A DNA stretch of 64,000 nt from Periplaneta americana. Lineage: Eukaryota > Arthropoda > Insecta > Blattodea > Blattidae. The stretch lies in NCBI RefSeq assembly GCF_040183065.1, contig NC_091125.1, forward strand, positions 118,530,121-118,594,120. The letters are read 5' to 3'. Below the pieces are notes generated by a model. The model saw only the letters and a program-made list of their open reading frames with translations, made no database searches and was not told the DNA's origin. Positions 1 to 10,800 of this stretch are shown here, piece by piece (within the stretch, counting starts at the first letter, position 1; the number at the start of each line of letters is the position of its first letter). The translations under genes were made by a program, and so were the position numbers.

Positions 1-45
1 GATCATCCACCGAAAGCCCGCTCTAAGAATGTCTATGAATAGGGC
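1..45 (+). mobile_element. MITE end fragment (CCGTATTCATAGACATTT family)
   Basis: Matches the 3' end of the element at 17898-18076 (CCACCGAAAGCCCG, then AATGTCTATGAATA). It is cut by the window start. Confidence 0.6.
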
Positions 46-50
46 CCTTA

Positions 51-231
51 GGGCCGTATTCATAGATATTTTTAGCGCGGGTTTCCGGTGGATGTTCAGC
101 GTTTTTCGTATTCATAAACCAGTGTTAGCGATAGGATAGGATTTGAATTCTGTACAAGTAACCAGTCGATAGCCGGGGCTAGCTTAGTACCGCTCGTAGC
201 GCGTGCTGCGAAATGTCTATGAATAGCACCC
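51..231 (-). mobile_element. MITE, about 180 bp, reverse orientation
   Basis: Terminal inverted repeats are GGGCCGTATTCATAGA and its complement. The interior matches 17898-18076 in reverse. Unit B (near 23370) and unit C lack it, so it inserted in unit A only. Confidence 0.75.
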
Positions 232-339
232 TTAGATTCTTTCTCATGCCATTTTAATTCTTAGACATTTGTTTTCAAACATAAATAGGTTCCATTAAAA
301 TATTTCCATAACGCTGCATTTACTGGTACGCCCTTCTAA

Positions 340-760
340 TATGATGCCCTCGATATGATTGTTGGAGGCAATTGTATGGTAGTTCGAAGTGTTGATCAAT
401 TCAAGTATCTTGGATCTATTTTAGTATGACGTTTTTAGTCCATGTCCACATTTAGCTTAAGTTATTTGTGTTTAGTTTTTTTTTTTTTTAAGAATTTTAG
501 ATGTGTGCAAATAGCCATAGTAGCTGACGAGCCCTTTTTTAAACCCAATTAAATAGCTTTATAAAAATGTGTTTTGTGTGAAAAGGACGTTCAGAATAGA
601 ATCGATTTTGCAAGAAGAGCGATTAGATCATTGAACGATATTCTCTGGAGTAGAGAATTATCAAGAAAATCAAAACAAATTATATTAAAACCAATAGTGC
701 AAAAGAATTCTTAGGTATAAATGTGAAGGTTGGATAATGAAATAACAACTACGGATAATC
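340..760 (+). pseudogene. RTE-type reverse transcriptase remnant, unit A
   Basis: Degenerate frames read VRSVDQFKYLGSIL and ARRAIRSLNDILWSRELS, both typical of the C-terminal part of RTE-clade reverse transcriptases. The better preserved upstream part is outside unit A but present in B (23067) and C (56717). An old insertion that predates the duplication. Confidence 0.6.
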
Positions 761-820
761 AGTTTTTATAATGAATTCGATTAAAAACATTACAGTACTG
801 GCAGAGGGAATCATTCTGCT

Positions 821-1280
821 TTGCTGCCGAGTCGCCAATATGGTGTTACGGCAGGCCAACAGATTGCAAACTACAGTTCCGACACTTGGCCGCTCGTCCA
901 TCGAAACTCACAAAACCATATGACTAGTCGTCTACGTAAAGTAAATATTACTACGATCAAGCAATTAATCAGTCGGGCAACTTTTCCATTTAAATTATAC
1001 TTCGATTTTGTTTTCTTTCATCGAGACGACGACTTAAGAGTAACGTGATAAATCGTAAGGAACCAAACAGGTTGGTCGCCAGACGATCGGTTGCGTTTCA
1101 TTTGTTGCAGCGCGCACTTGCAGAAGAACTTACACCGTATATTTCCAAGTTATGCGAATTTTTTCTTGCACTTTATTTAAAGTCTGTTTATGTGAACGAA
1201 AAACAGACAACTATCGTAAGTGACCAGTCGCCCGTGATTTATTGTGTCGCGGTGGGCGAAGATCTTAAAGAAGAAATCTC
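821..1280 (+). other. Conserved unit segment with open frames, no recognised product
   Basis: The stretch reading SDTWPLVHRNSQNHMTSRLR and following residues recurs in B (23987-24394) and C (57551-57990). The reading frame breaks at different places in the three copies and no family is recognised. It is probably non-coding or an old element remnant. Confidence 0.35.
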
Positions 1281-1305
1281 TAATAATAGTATATTATGCA
1301 ACGAG

Positions 1306-1401
1306 CCTATAATGGTAGTAATTAAGACGCGAGTATGTTTATGAAACGAGCGCAAGCGAGTTTCATAATTTTCATACGAGCGTTTTAATTACCATTATAG
1401 G
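1306..1401. repeat. 96-bp hairpin palindrome
   Basis: Arms start CCTATAATGGTAGTAATTAA and end with the near complement. An inner loop pairs GAAACGAGCGC with GCGAGTTTC. It forms a strong stem with a short centre. Confidence 0.7.
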
Positions 1402-1620
1402 CAAGCTTCATACGACTTTTTATGCTCGACCATATTTCTAACTTCAAATTATTCATAAGTATTCATGTTATTCTTATCTGACTGAGGAGCGGAACTGACC
1501 TTGTGTAATGCCTCGTAAATTGTGAGATGTGCGCAGACGCGAAAGTATTGATTTTTTCCGAGAAACAAATTTCGACATTGACCTTGATATAATCTAGAGA
1601 GTAAAATAAACATTAATCTA

Positions 1621-1831
1621 GATATTTATTTATTTTATTTATTTAAATTTATTTATTTAAATTCAAATATACAGAATAAAGAAATATAATTACAAAACAA
1701 ACAAAGAGAAATACAAATAAAATAATACAAGCAATATAAAAAGAAGATACAGTAGTATTAACAAAATTTGAGACCGAATGAGCAGCGCTCGTGCTCGGTC
1801 GCAGTTCAGATATAATATTAAAATAAAAAAA

Positions 1832-1862
<31 letters not shown>

Positions 1863-1870
1863 TATATAAA
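1621..1870 (-). mobile_element. 3' end of a CR1/L2-like LINE
   Basis: On the minus strand it contains CTGAACTGCGACCGAGCACG, the same conserved 3' tail that follows the LINE ORF at 51060-51120 (CTGAACTGCGCCCGAGCACG). It is followed by an AAATAAATAA-rich tail. An AAT microsatellite sits at 1828-1862. Confidence 0.55.
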
Positions 1871-2324
1871 TAAGTAAAATGAAATAGGAACTAAAATATA
1901 ATTATAACCTTGAAATTGAATTAGACATTGAAAAACGAGATTACAAATTGAATTTATTTGAATATTATTTACAATTAACGCTAATTATTATAGTAACAGA
2001 ACATAACCTTCTGCGACAGTATTGGATTTCCAACTTCCGTGACGTTTCGCTAGTTGTCTTTCGATTGCATATCCGAGAATAATCGATATTTGCGCTTTCA
2101 TATTGCTACAGTGGTGTTTTCTGATTGGTGGAACACCTGAACTTTAATGAATAGGTGTACTTTAATGAGGTACATTAAAGGGCTGCTACCAGGTGTATAA
2201 TTACTACATTTCGGCATGGTCGAGGATAAATATATTTAATATTTGAATTTTCAGTGCACTTCGGAACATTTTTTGCACATGCATACCAGAGATTAACGTA
2301 TTTTTTCTACTCCCACTGCCGTAT

Positions 2325-2512
2325 CACAGTCTAGTATATAGTCACGAAGCTTGAGTTGTGAGGGTACTAGGAATAATAGACTATGCGGGTACTATTTCGC
2401 ATTGTCTGTAATGAGGCGATAGTAGCGATCCTGGTGGTTAGCAATTATCTATGGATGCATATTTACTACGTATTGAGCTTTGTGACTGTATATACTAGAG
2501 TACTAGACTGTG
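2325..2512. mobile_element. MITE, about 185 bp (CACAGTCTAGTATATA family), unit A copy 1
   Basis: Inverted ends CACAGTCTAGTATATA and TATACTAGAGTACTAGACTGTG. Flanks GCCGTAT and GCCGTGT look like a target duplication. Unit C (58132) has the uninterrupted site CTGCCGTATACTC. Confidence 0.85.
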
Positions 2513-2970
2513 GCCGTGTACTGTTATTAGCTCGTTTTTAGGGAAGTAAATTGATTTTACCGTGATAGTGTTGGTTGCTGTTGACGACGGGACACAAGTC
2601 GCATTGCTTCTCTAGAGAAGTAAGTGAAAATATGTTTCGTTCGACAGCAACATAGCACAAATAAAAGAATAGGCCTACTCAAAACTCGACGACCCTCCCA
2701 ACAGATGATAATAATTATGTAACATGAAGAAATATGCTTTTATCATGTAAAATGTGGGAGTGGAAAAAACATTATATGCAATTCGTGAGTTAAGTAGAGT
2801 TTCTCGGACTACTTAATTGCAACTCTCGTTGTCGCTCGTTCACTACTAGTAAACACTACTTAGCTGCCTAAATAACTATTCCTTATCTCGTTATTAATTA
2901 CATACAATTTAAAGCCAGCGGCTTACGTCATGCGATCGAAAAATAGCCACAAAAATCTGTTCGGTAGCCC
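2513..2970. other. Unit sequence without recognised genes
   Basis: AT-rich sequence conserved in B (24843-25310) and C (58141-58620). No gene or element was recognised. Confidence 0.5.
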
Positions 2971-3003
2971 CTCACTACTACTACTACTACTACTACTACC
3001 ACT

Positions 3004-3054
<51 letters not shown>

Positions 3055-3075
3055 GCTACTGCTACTGCTACTGCT
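2971..3075. repeat. CTA/CTG trinucleotide microsatellite
   Basis: About 35 CTA-type triplets ending in four CTACTG steps. Units B and C have only a few triplets at this place, so the expansion is private to A. The poly-Leu frame it opens is not a gene. Confidence 0.95.
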
Positions 3076-3739
3076 TCCTATGATTATTGTTAAATTAGTG
3101 ATATTTATTTAAACCAATGGCGAATACATTGAATAATAAAATCATTGCCCCATGTGGCTCATCATTTTAACTCGAGCTTCCCAGTCCGTATCGCTGTTCT
3201 TCTGTAGGGCTTTGCAGGGCTCGGCATGTCTGAAGATGGTGTCTGTTCATGTCGTTCCGGGAATTGCACAACAGGCAGGGTGGTAGAGGCTTAGGATCCG
3301 TGACAACTTAAGAATGAAGTTACAGTGTAACGCAGTACAAATGGCGTGAGGTGGCGCGTTGAGTTTTGTTTACCTGTGCGTTAGTGTACAATCCGGCTCG
3401 TGATCAGAGGTACATATTCTTCCGTCTCTCCCTACGAAACGAACTCAGGCCATCACAGTGGATTTTCAATTCATAGTGAACAGTTTTTTTCGAACTAGTT
3501 GCAAGTATGTACTACATGGTTGTTCATTGTAACGCTAACGCCTTCAACGTCGCCGAGGGACATGAAAACTTGTGAGGTATGCATCCTACTTCATTTACCA
3601 CCTTCACTAGATTGTACTATTAACAGTAGAATATAACGCAGCACATTGACGTCGTTGTTTACATTCACAGTATGTCTGTCTACTATGTTCAAGGAACTCT
3701 ATAGTCGAGTTGTGCGTACATTGGTTGCTAAAGTGTCCT

Positions 3740-4138
3740 GGATCCTAAGTCTGGTGGTGGCACTATTCCAAAGCGGTAGAGGTGTTTCCAAAGACAGTCA
3801 TGACCGTGCTGAGGCGGAATGTTGATACTACTGTTTTCCTTGGCCTATCTGGAATGTTATTGAGGGCTGTTTTCCAGTGTTTCTATTTAATTCTGTCTTC
3901 CATTCCTCATTTGTAGTATGTCTGATTGTGTGTTTGACTAGCCATTTTTCAGACTGATATGATAAAGCTTTTGTAGAAGTAAATACAGAGTCAACTTTCT
4001 TGGCTAGTTGGTCTGCCCTTTCATTTCCAATGATCTGACAATGACCTGGAATCCATTGCTGTGCTAGGGATTTTCCATGCGATGTTAGGTGCTAGATAGT
4101 CTGTTGGCAGAGGTGATAGACTATTGATAACAATAAAT
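3740..4138 (-). pseudogene. RNase H-domain remnant of a non-LTR retrotransposon, unit A
   Basis: Reversed frames give fragments matching the copy at 25990-26377. Stops and shifts break it. Its upstream side is cut by the foldback element 4139-4359. Confidence 0.55.
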
Positions 4139-4359
4139 GAGCCGTTCAGAGCAGAAGTGGTGTAAGTCAAGAATGGATAATGAGGGTTAAAGTAAACATT
4201 CTGTAAAATACAGCGCAAAGTAGCAATTAATATTCAATTTATTTAAACTATTAGTAGTCAGTGGATAGCACGAAGGACTTTGCGCTATATTTTACAGAAT
4301 TTTTACTTTAAACCTCATTACCCAATTTTGACTTTCACCACTTTTGCTCTGAACGGCTC
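4139..4359. mobile_element. Foldback MITE, about 220 bp, unit A
   Basis: Long inverted arms: GAGCCGTTCAGAGCA(G/A)AAGTG at 4139 and its complement ending GAACGGCTC at 4359, extending about 85 bp each side of a short spacer. It interrupts the RNase H remnant. Confidence 0.8.
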
Positions 4360-4622
4360 AAATAGTTTTCGGAGATGTGACGGACAAAGAACAATGGATT
4401 TTGAAGAGTGACGAACTTCTTAGGGAGGGAAATAAATCTGTGGGTTCCCTTGTTTTAATTTTACGTACATGATGAAAACTTAGCCGAATAAGATACTAAG
4501 CCTACTGCTAATAATGACGATAATGATAAACAAAATGTGGTTTATTTCACTGCAGTGCATAAGGAAAGTGGAGACGTAGTGAGTTGGTTATTTGATTTTA
4601 ATTACTAAATGACATAAAACAC

Positions 4623-4628
4623 TTTATT
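4623..4628 (-). terminator. Candidate poly(A) signal of astacin A
   Basis: AATAAA on the minus strand about 97 nt after the stop of astacin A. It is conserved at the matching place in copy B. Confidence 0.55.
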
Positions 4629-4724
4629 ATCAATTAGAACCATTACATAATTCGTAAATATTCTGTTTTGTCAAAACCATGAGATATTTACTAGTGGCGG
4701 ATTCTCTTGAACTTCGTGTTCCAG

Positions 4725-4805
4725 CTAACAGTCGTACATCTTGGCCAGCTTTTCGAGGTCCCGAGCGCTGAATCCATCTCGCTGCCCGATTTGTGCATTT
4801 TCATC
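4725..4805 (-). CDS. Astacin A exon 6: C-terminus
   Basis: 81 nt with TAG stop, acceptor TTTAAG. It encodes [20 protein letters not shown] and ends in KMYDC, the usual astacin C-terminal IGQR and MY-C motifs. It joins exon 5 in phase 0. Confidence 0.92.
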   Translation of the reverse strand, partial: DENAQIGQRDGFSARDLEKLAKMYDC

Positions 4806-7800
4806 CTTAAAAATAATAGTTTACTTTATTTATCGCTTTATTCTGTACTTACTATTAGGTCTATAAAGCAATTGTGTGTAGACCCACTGTATAACTCTCT
4901 TAGAGAACTGTTAATACCATATCTATACACAAAGAATACCATTGCCTAAGTATCTTGTTATTCACACAGTATTTACATCATGCACTCTATTATCAGCAAA
5001 CTTGGAAGTTCCGACCTTCTATCATGCATGTACACTTAGCGGCAAAAAGAATGGGCTGACTCTTGGTCGATAGAAATGCTAAGTTCTATCGCGCGGTTCA
5101 CTCGTGTAAACGTAACCCAGCGCAAGGCATTGCTGTGGTGTCTCTTCATTGAAAGTCATCCGTCTATAATGTAGTAAACCTTACGAGCAGTGTGTGGCCC
5201 AGTGGTAAGAAGTCTGACATCCGTGCCAGAGGTTGTGAGTTCGCCTCCTGGTACGGTAAAATTATTTTTTTTATTATTTTAACTTTTACTTAATTTATTA
5301 GTTTTGAAATGGCATTTGTTAACAAACTTCGTTATGCCTGCCTTGTAAAAATATTATTGCCCATCACTTGTAGGCTATTAATAGGTGAGACCTGGTCTGT
5401 ATAAACAAAAATACTTGTTTCACATCCTAAAAAACGGACGCATATCAAACACAAATAAATAATTAAATTAACAAAAACAAATAGTTTGTTAATATATTAA
5501 CAAAACAAGGCTGTGATGGGGACTAGTATCTCGTCCACAAACCACCTGCGTCAACATCTGCCCTCATTCTGCGCGGCATGGAGTCCACAAGATTATGGAA
5601 CAGGTCTAAATTCTTGGCCATCTTCTCCCTTGCATCTAGAACTCTGTCCCACAGTTCCTCAGGTGTCCTAACGGGTGGTTGTTCTGTACAATTAGATCGT
5701 AGGATCCTTTTGACTGCAGCCCACAAATTTTGAAACGGATTCATATCTGGTGATTTTTTTTTATTTTCTTGGGTTATTTTACGACGCTGTATCAACATCT
5801 AGGTTATTTAGCGTCTGAATGATATGAAGGTGATAATGCCGGTGAAATGAGTCCGGGGTCCAGCACCAAAAGTTACCCAGCATTTGCTCGTATTGGTTGA
5901 GGGAAAACCCCGGAAAAAACCTCAACCAGATAACTTGCCCCGACCGGGATTCGAACCCGGGCCACCTAGTTTCGCGGCCAGACGCTCTGACCGTTACTCC
6001 ACAGGTGTGGACTATATCTGGTGAATTTGGAGGCCAGTCGACTGGGTCGACATCACGCCTCGTAAACCATTTTTGAATCCGGTTGGCGGTGTGTATCGGA
6101 TGATTATCCTGCCGGAAGAAAAGTGTTCCTTCTGGATATCGTTGTCGGGCGGAAGGGATCATTACATTTGCGAAAATGTGTTCGTAGACTTCTGCCGTAA
6201 ACAGACTGTGGATGCGTTCCAGAAGTCCTGCCCCATCGTATGACATCCACCCCCAACACGCGACCCTCACGCGAAGCGTATCGGTGGTCATTCATATAAT
6301 AAACTATCATTGCTATTGCAGACAATTACCTCGTCGGAGAAAATGACATTTCTCCAATCAAAGTCCTGTCGGAGAGTAGCATACGCAGAATAACCTATGC
6401 GAATCAGGGCAATGAGTTATTGTTTCTGTGCCATCTTCAAGCGTAATGACGAGACAGAACGTTATATTAACAGATAGCAGCATTGCTTGAAAGAGAGAGG
6501 GAGGTTTATTATTTATTAGATTTTGGGCATATTCTAAGAGATATCGCCACATAATTATAGCTTTGCGAGACGCATATGATGGCAAATTTGTAACAAAAAA
6601 ATATATATATATATTGGGGGAGATTCGAACCTTGAGCTACTACTACTAACTTGTTCAATATACCAATGCCATAACAACTTACGCTACTGCAACTGCTTAT
6701 ATCGGTTCGGCATAATACATGGTTTTCCTGTTCATATTCGCTCCGGTTGATTTTGTATTTATCAATTTTATTATTATTCCACTCTTCAAGGGCCCTGATG
6801 TATCTAGAATCAACCCGCCATTCGATTTTATTACATATTTTAGCCCCTTAAACAAAATACAGCAAATTTAAATGGTTTAATTATGTGTTGCCTAGTGAAC
6901 TATGGCGTTGACGAGACGAGCATGCGCAATGTATGTCTCTGGAACTTTGAAATTGTCGGCCGGCCCATTCTTTATGCCGCTAAGTGTACACGTTACCTAG
7001 CGATAGGAGTTCAGTATGAACAAACGCGCGCTTCGACACTACTGTCTAGTCTACTGAAAATATGGTCACTGCCTAAATACTTTATTGATATCATGTCAGA
7101 TTGAGTGAAATAAACAATAGTTCCTACATAAGATAGGCCTATGTACTACAAATAAAGAACAGTAAACAAGTTTAATGTTCTGATTTCTTTTCGTCAGCAT
7201 AACAAAATTTCAGTTAGCTTTTGCGAAGTGTTCACTTTGAAAGAATCATTTTGTATGTATTTTTCTATGAACTGCTGGAAAAAAGAGTTATCTAATTTAT
7301 GAAATGAAATGTTGGACCCCACCATAACTTCGCATACGTCGAGAAGAAACTCTGACTGCCTACTTGAATTTGAAGTGTGCAATTTCTTCCTTTTCTTGCT
7401 GCTCTAACAATATTACACGTTTACGATGCTTTTTGGTGTTAGTATTCTTCACTAAATCTTCGCTTTTACCTTCTAGTTTGTGTTTGGCACAAATAAAATT
7501 ACAAAGTACATAATCCCCATTCGAAGAAAACAATCTACTGCCTAATCTTGAATAATTTCAAGGGAAAAATTGTTCCTGAGCCGGGTATCGAACCCGGGAC
7601 CTTTGAGTGCCGCTAACGCTCTACCGACTGAGCTACTCAGGAACTGCACCCGACACCGTCTTAATTTTTCCGTTTATACCCCACACATCTCAAGTGGGCT
7701 GACAGGACGCCAGAAACCCAACTTTGAGTGCACACAAACTCTGTGTGACTTGAATTGTGGTTTTCTGTTAACGTACCTACAGTGACGTATATATTATGCA

Positions 7801-10800
7801 AATCTAGATCCCTGTGACGCAGACTTGAATAATTTCGAGGGAAAAATTTTTCTGGAGCCCGGTATCGATCCCGGGACCTTTGACTGAGCGCGCCAAATTA
7901 CATAATAACAGAAAACAACCATTCAAGTCACACAGAGTTTGTATGCAGTCAAAGTTGGGTTTCTGGCGTCTTGTTAGTCCACTTGAGTTGTGTGGATCTG
8001 ACATTTTTGTCACCATTTTCTCTCTGATGTAAGTTTCAGTATTAATGATTGTGTTATTACTAGAGTCCTTCGTTTGGTTACCTAAAGCCTCCAAGTGAGC
8101 CGCAGCAGTGTAGGTATGCATGGAGTATAGTTCGGTGGAACACTACCCTACTGAACATTCAGGTCTGCTGTTCAGTGAACATAAGAAAACAAAACAAAGA
8201 TGAACGCTTGGAGATCAGTGCTCTAATAGAATCATTTGGTAGCCAGCACTTCATTAGGAAAGAAGAAAATGTATTTTATCAGAAAGAAGGAGAAGTGTTT
8301 CATTTGTGACACTTAAAACGTTTACAGTCATTCATCGTAATGTGTAGAGACTCGTGAAGCACGCATTCATAATTTGTTTTATTTTAAGTTTGTGTTAACA
8401 TTTATATTTTCTCATCTGTTAATTCCAACCATTAATCAAATCTAAAATATCTTAAGGGGAATTGGACGTTATCGCATGCAAAATAATGATAAAAATAGCC
8501 TATCTTCAAGCAGTCATAAATGTAATACTATTTATCACAGCTATTTCATTTTTTTATGATATATGTATACATATTAACCTTTAAAATGAAAAAAGAATGG
8601 TTAATCTAGTGTAAATCCTACCCTTAAATTAATTGTTGAATTTAAACATATTTTTTTATATAAATTCACTACATATCTGTGATTAGGTACACTCTATTCA
8701 CTTATCATAGCACACATTGAATTAAAATTTTGGCCACTTACTGCTAATAGATACTAAAACATACCCTACTAAAATTATTAAAATATCTGTAATACTATGG
8801 GCATAGGGCTTATACTAATCTTCAATTTTTTTAAATTTATTCACGGTGATGATTTCTATAAGTCCTATGCCCATAATATTACAGATACATGAATAATTTT
8901 AGTAGGGTATGTTTTAGTATCTATTAGCAGTAAGTGGTCAAATTTTCAATTCAATATGTCCTATAATAAGTGAATAGAGTGTACCTAATCACAGACATAT
9001 AGTGAATTTATAAAAAAAATTGTACTTAATTAAAAAAATTAATTTAAGGATAAATATTTACTCTAGAGTATCCATTCTTTTTCATTTTAAAGCTTAATAT
9101 GCATAGACGCATAGCTAACAAAAATGAAATACCTCTGATAAATAGTATTATATTTATGACTGCTTGAAGATAGGCTATTTTACCATTATTTTACATGCGA
9201 TAATGACCAACTCCCCTTAATGCGTACTACTTATTGTAAAAATCAGGGTAAACAAGTTCCTGGCAGCATGTAGACATGGCAACTGAAAATTATTATGTGG
9301 TGCCTGAATTATTTATTGAATTCAAAATTAAGACTTCGATTCCTTTTTTGTCACTACGACTAATACATAATGTTGAAAAAATCGGTCGTAGGAAGAAATT
9401 CGAATTCTTAGGTGTAAACACACAGTACCGGAGCATGCGACGTGAGACCGTAGAGTAAAACTATTAAAAATAGTATGATCGAGGTACACCTAACTTGTAT
9501 TCAAAGTAACCAAACGCAGGACTATTGCCATTATATGAACCACAACTTGAGTGTGCCGCATTTTTGTGCATTACAATTGATTCAAATAGTTTGACATTTT
9601 CAACTGAATATTGAAGTGGTGTATTGTATAGTATGAATTAAGAAACTTACAAGAGGCACAATCGTTCGTTCTCCGTTAATAGAAAAGGCATAAGCGCTGT
9701 AATGCAGTACACTGCCATAATCATATTCTACTCCAAAGCTGGTGACAGTACTTGCGTCATACTTATTGAAATTGTGTTCCTTTCCTGCAAAAAATATAGA
9801 AACCAATTATGTCTTGTTATTAGTAGAGATCGAATGTGTAGGCATTTTTCACATTTAAAATATATAGGCAAGAAAGGCAATTAAATCATGAAAAAAAAAA
9901 AACATTGTACATATAGAAAAGGCAAAATAGGTAGTCAAAAAAGACAATTAAAACATGAAAAAACATTGTATGTAAATCTAGAAAAGGCACAATAGGCAGG
10001 CAAAAAAGGCAATTAAAACCTGGAAAAACATTGTAAATCTAGAAAAGGCATAATACGCGGGCAGAAAAGGTAATTAAAACATAAAAAAAACACTGTAAAT
10101 CTAGAAAAGGCACAATAGGCAGGCAAAAAAGGCAATTAAAACATGAAGAAAGACACCGTAAATCTTAAAAAAGGCACAATAAGCAGGCAAAAATTGCAAT
10201 TAAAACATGAAGAAAGACACTGTAAATCTAGAAAAGGCACAATAGGCAGATAAAAAGGCAATTACAACATGAAAAAAGACACTATAAATCTAGGAAAGGC
10301 ACAATAGGCAGGCAAAAAAGCAATTAAAACATGAAAAACATTGTAAATCTAGAAATGGTACAATAGGCAGGAAAGAAAAGTCATAATATACAAAGTAAAG
10401 TATTATAAAGTAAGAACCCATTTTTGTGAAAACGTAATTTAATGAGACCATCACTTAAATTATATGATATTCATGTAACACGCCTTGCCATTCGTTACAA
10501 ATTAACCATAAGCGACATCTTTAGATTCTCTTATGTTAAATTCTCCCTTCTCCAAGTGGTCCGTGATTCGATTTTCAGCATGGACAATTGAAGAGATTCG
10601 TCTTTCGTCCGTTCACGAGCTTGCGTGTTTGTCCATTGTCATGTGACATCCTATGATGTTTCAGTGGTGACCCTGCATAGTCCTGACCACACGACCAGGG
10701 AGACCTGCAATGTATGTCTGTCTAATGACCGTCAAATAATATAGGCCTATACACCGCATTGGATTGTAAGTCGACAGGAAAGGGCGAGGTAAAACATGAC

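Larger units (their letters stand above)
1287..2230. mobile_element. Unit A-specific insertion with hairpin and LINE 3' end
   Basis: Units B and C read straight from TCTCTAATAA to ATTTAATATTCGAATTTTC, whereas A carries about 940 bp between. It holds a 96-bp palindrome at 1306-1401, a LINE 3' end on the minus strand and a segment ending in CATTTCGGCATGGTCGAGG, which mirrors ATGCTCGACCAT at 1421. The element type was not identified. Confidence 0.55.
5033..6986 (-). mobile_element. Tc1-like DD34E transposon (defective), with nested SINEs
   Basis: Ends are CACTTAGCGGCAAAAAGAAT and its complement (ATTCTTTATGCCGCTAAGTG), flanked by TA on both sides. Unit B at 27264 has the unoccupied site TGTACACGTACCTAGCG. 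Length is 1954 bp, of which about 260 bp is a later SINE. It lies in astacin A intron 5. Confidence 0.9.
4806..9650 (-). other. Astacin A intron 5
   Basis: 4.8 kb, phase 0, with donor at 9650 and acceptor at 4806. It holds the Tc1 element, SINE heads, the CGGBP1-like relic and the foldback element. Parts not listed separately (6987-7190, 8003-8455, 9217-9650) show nothing recognisable. Confidence 0.8.

Noticed and set aside
2930..3112. 60-codon poly-Leu open frame
   Set aside because: It is the CTA microsatellite read in one frame; units B and C lack it.
7573..7645. Functional tRNA gene on the minus strand
   Set aside because: The acceptor, D and T arms look right but the anticodon stem does not pair, and truncated copies lie close by, so a SINE head is more likely.
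9868..10375. CRISPR array
   Set aside because: Repeats are directly adjacent, imperfect and without unique spacers, in an insect intron: a minisatellite.
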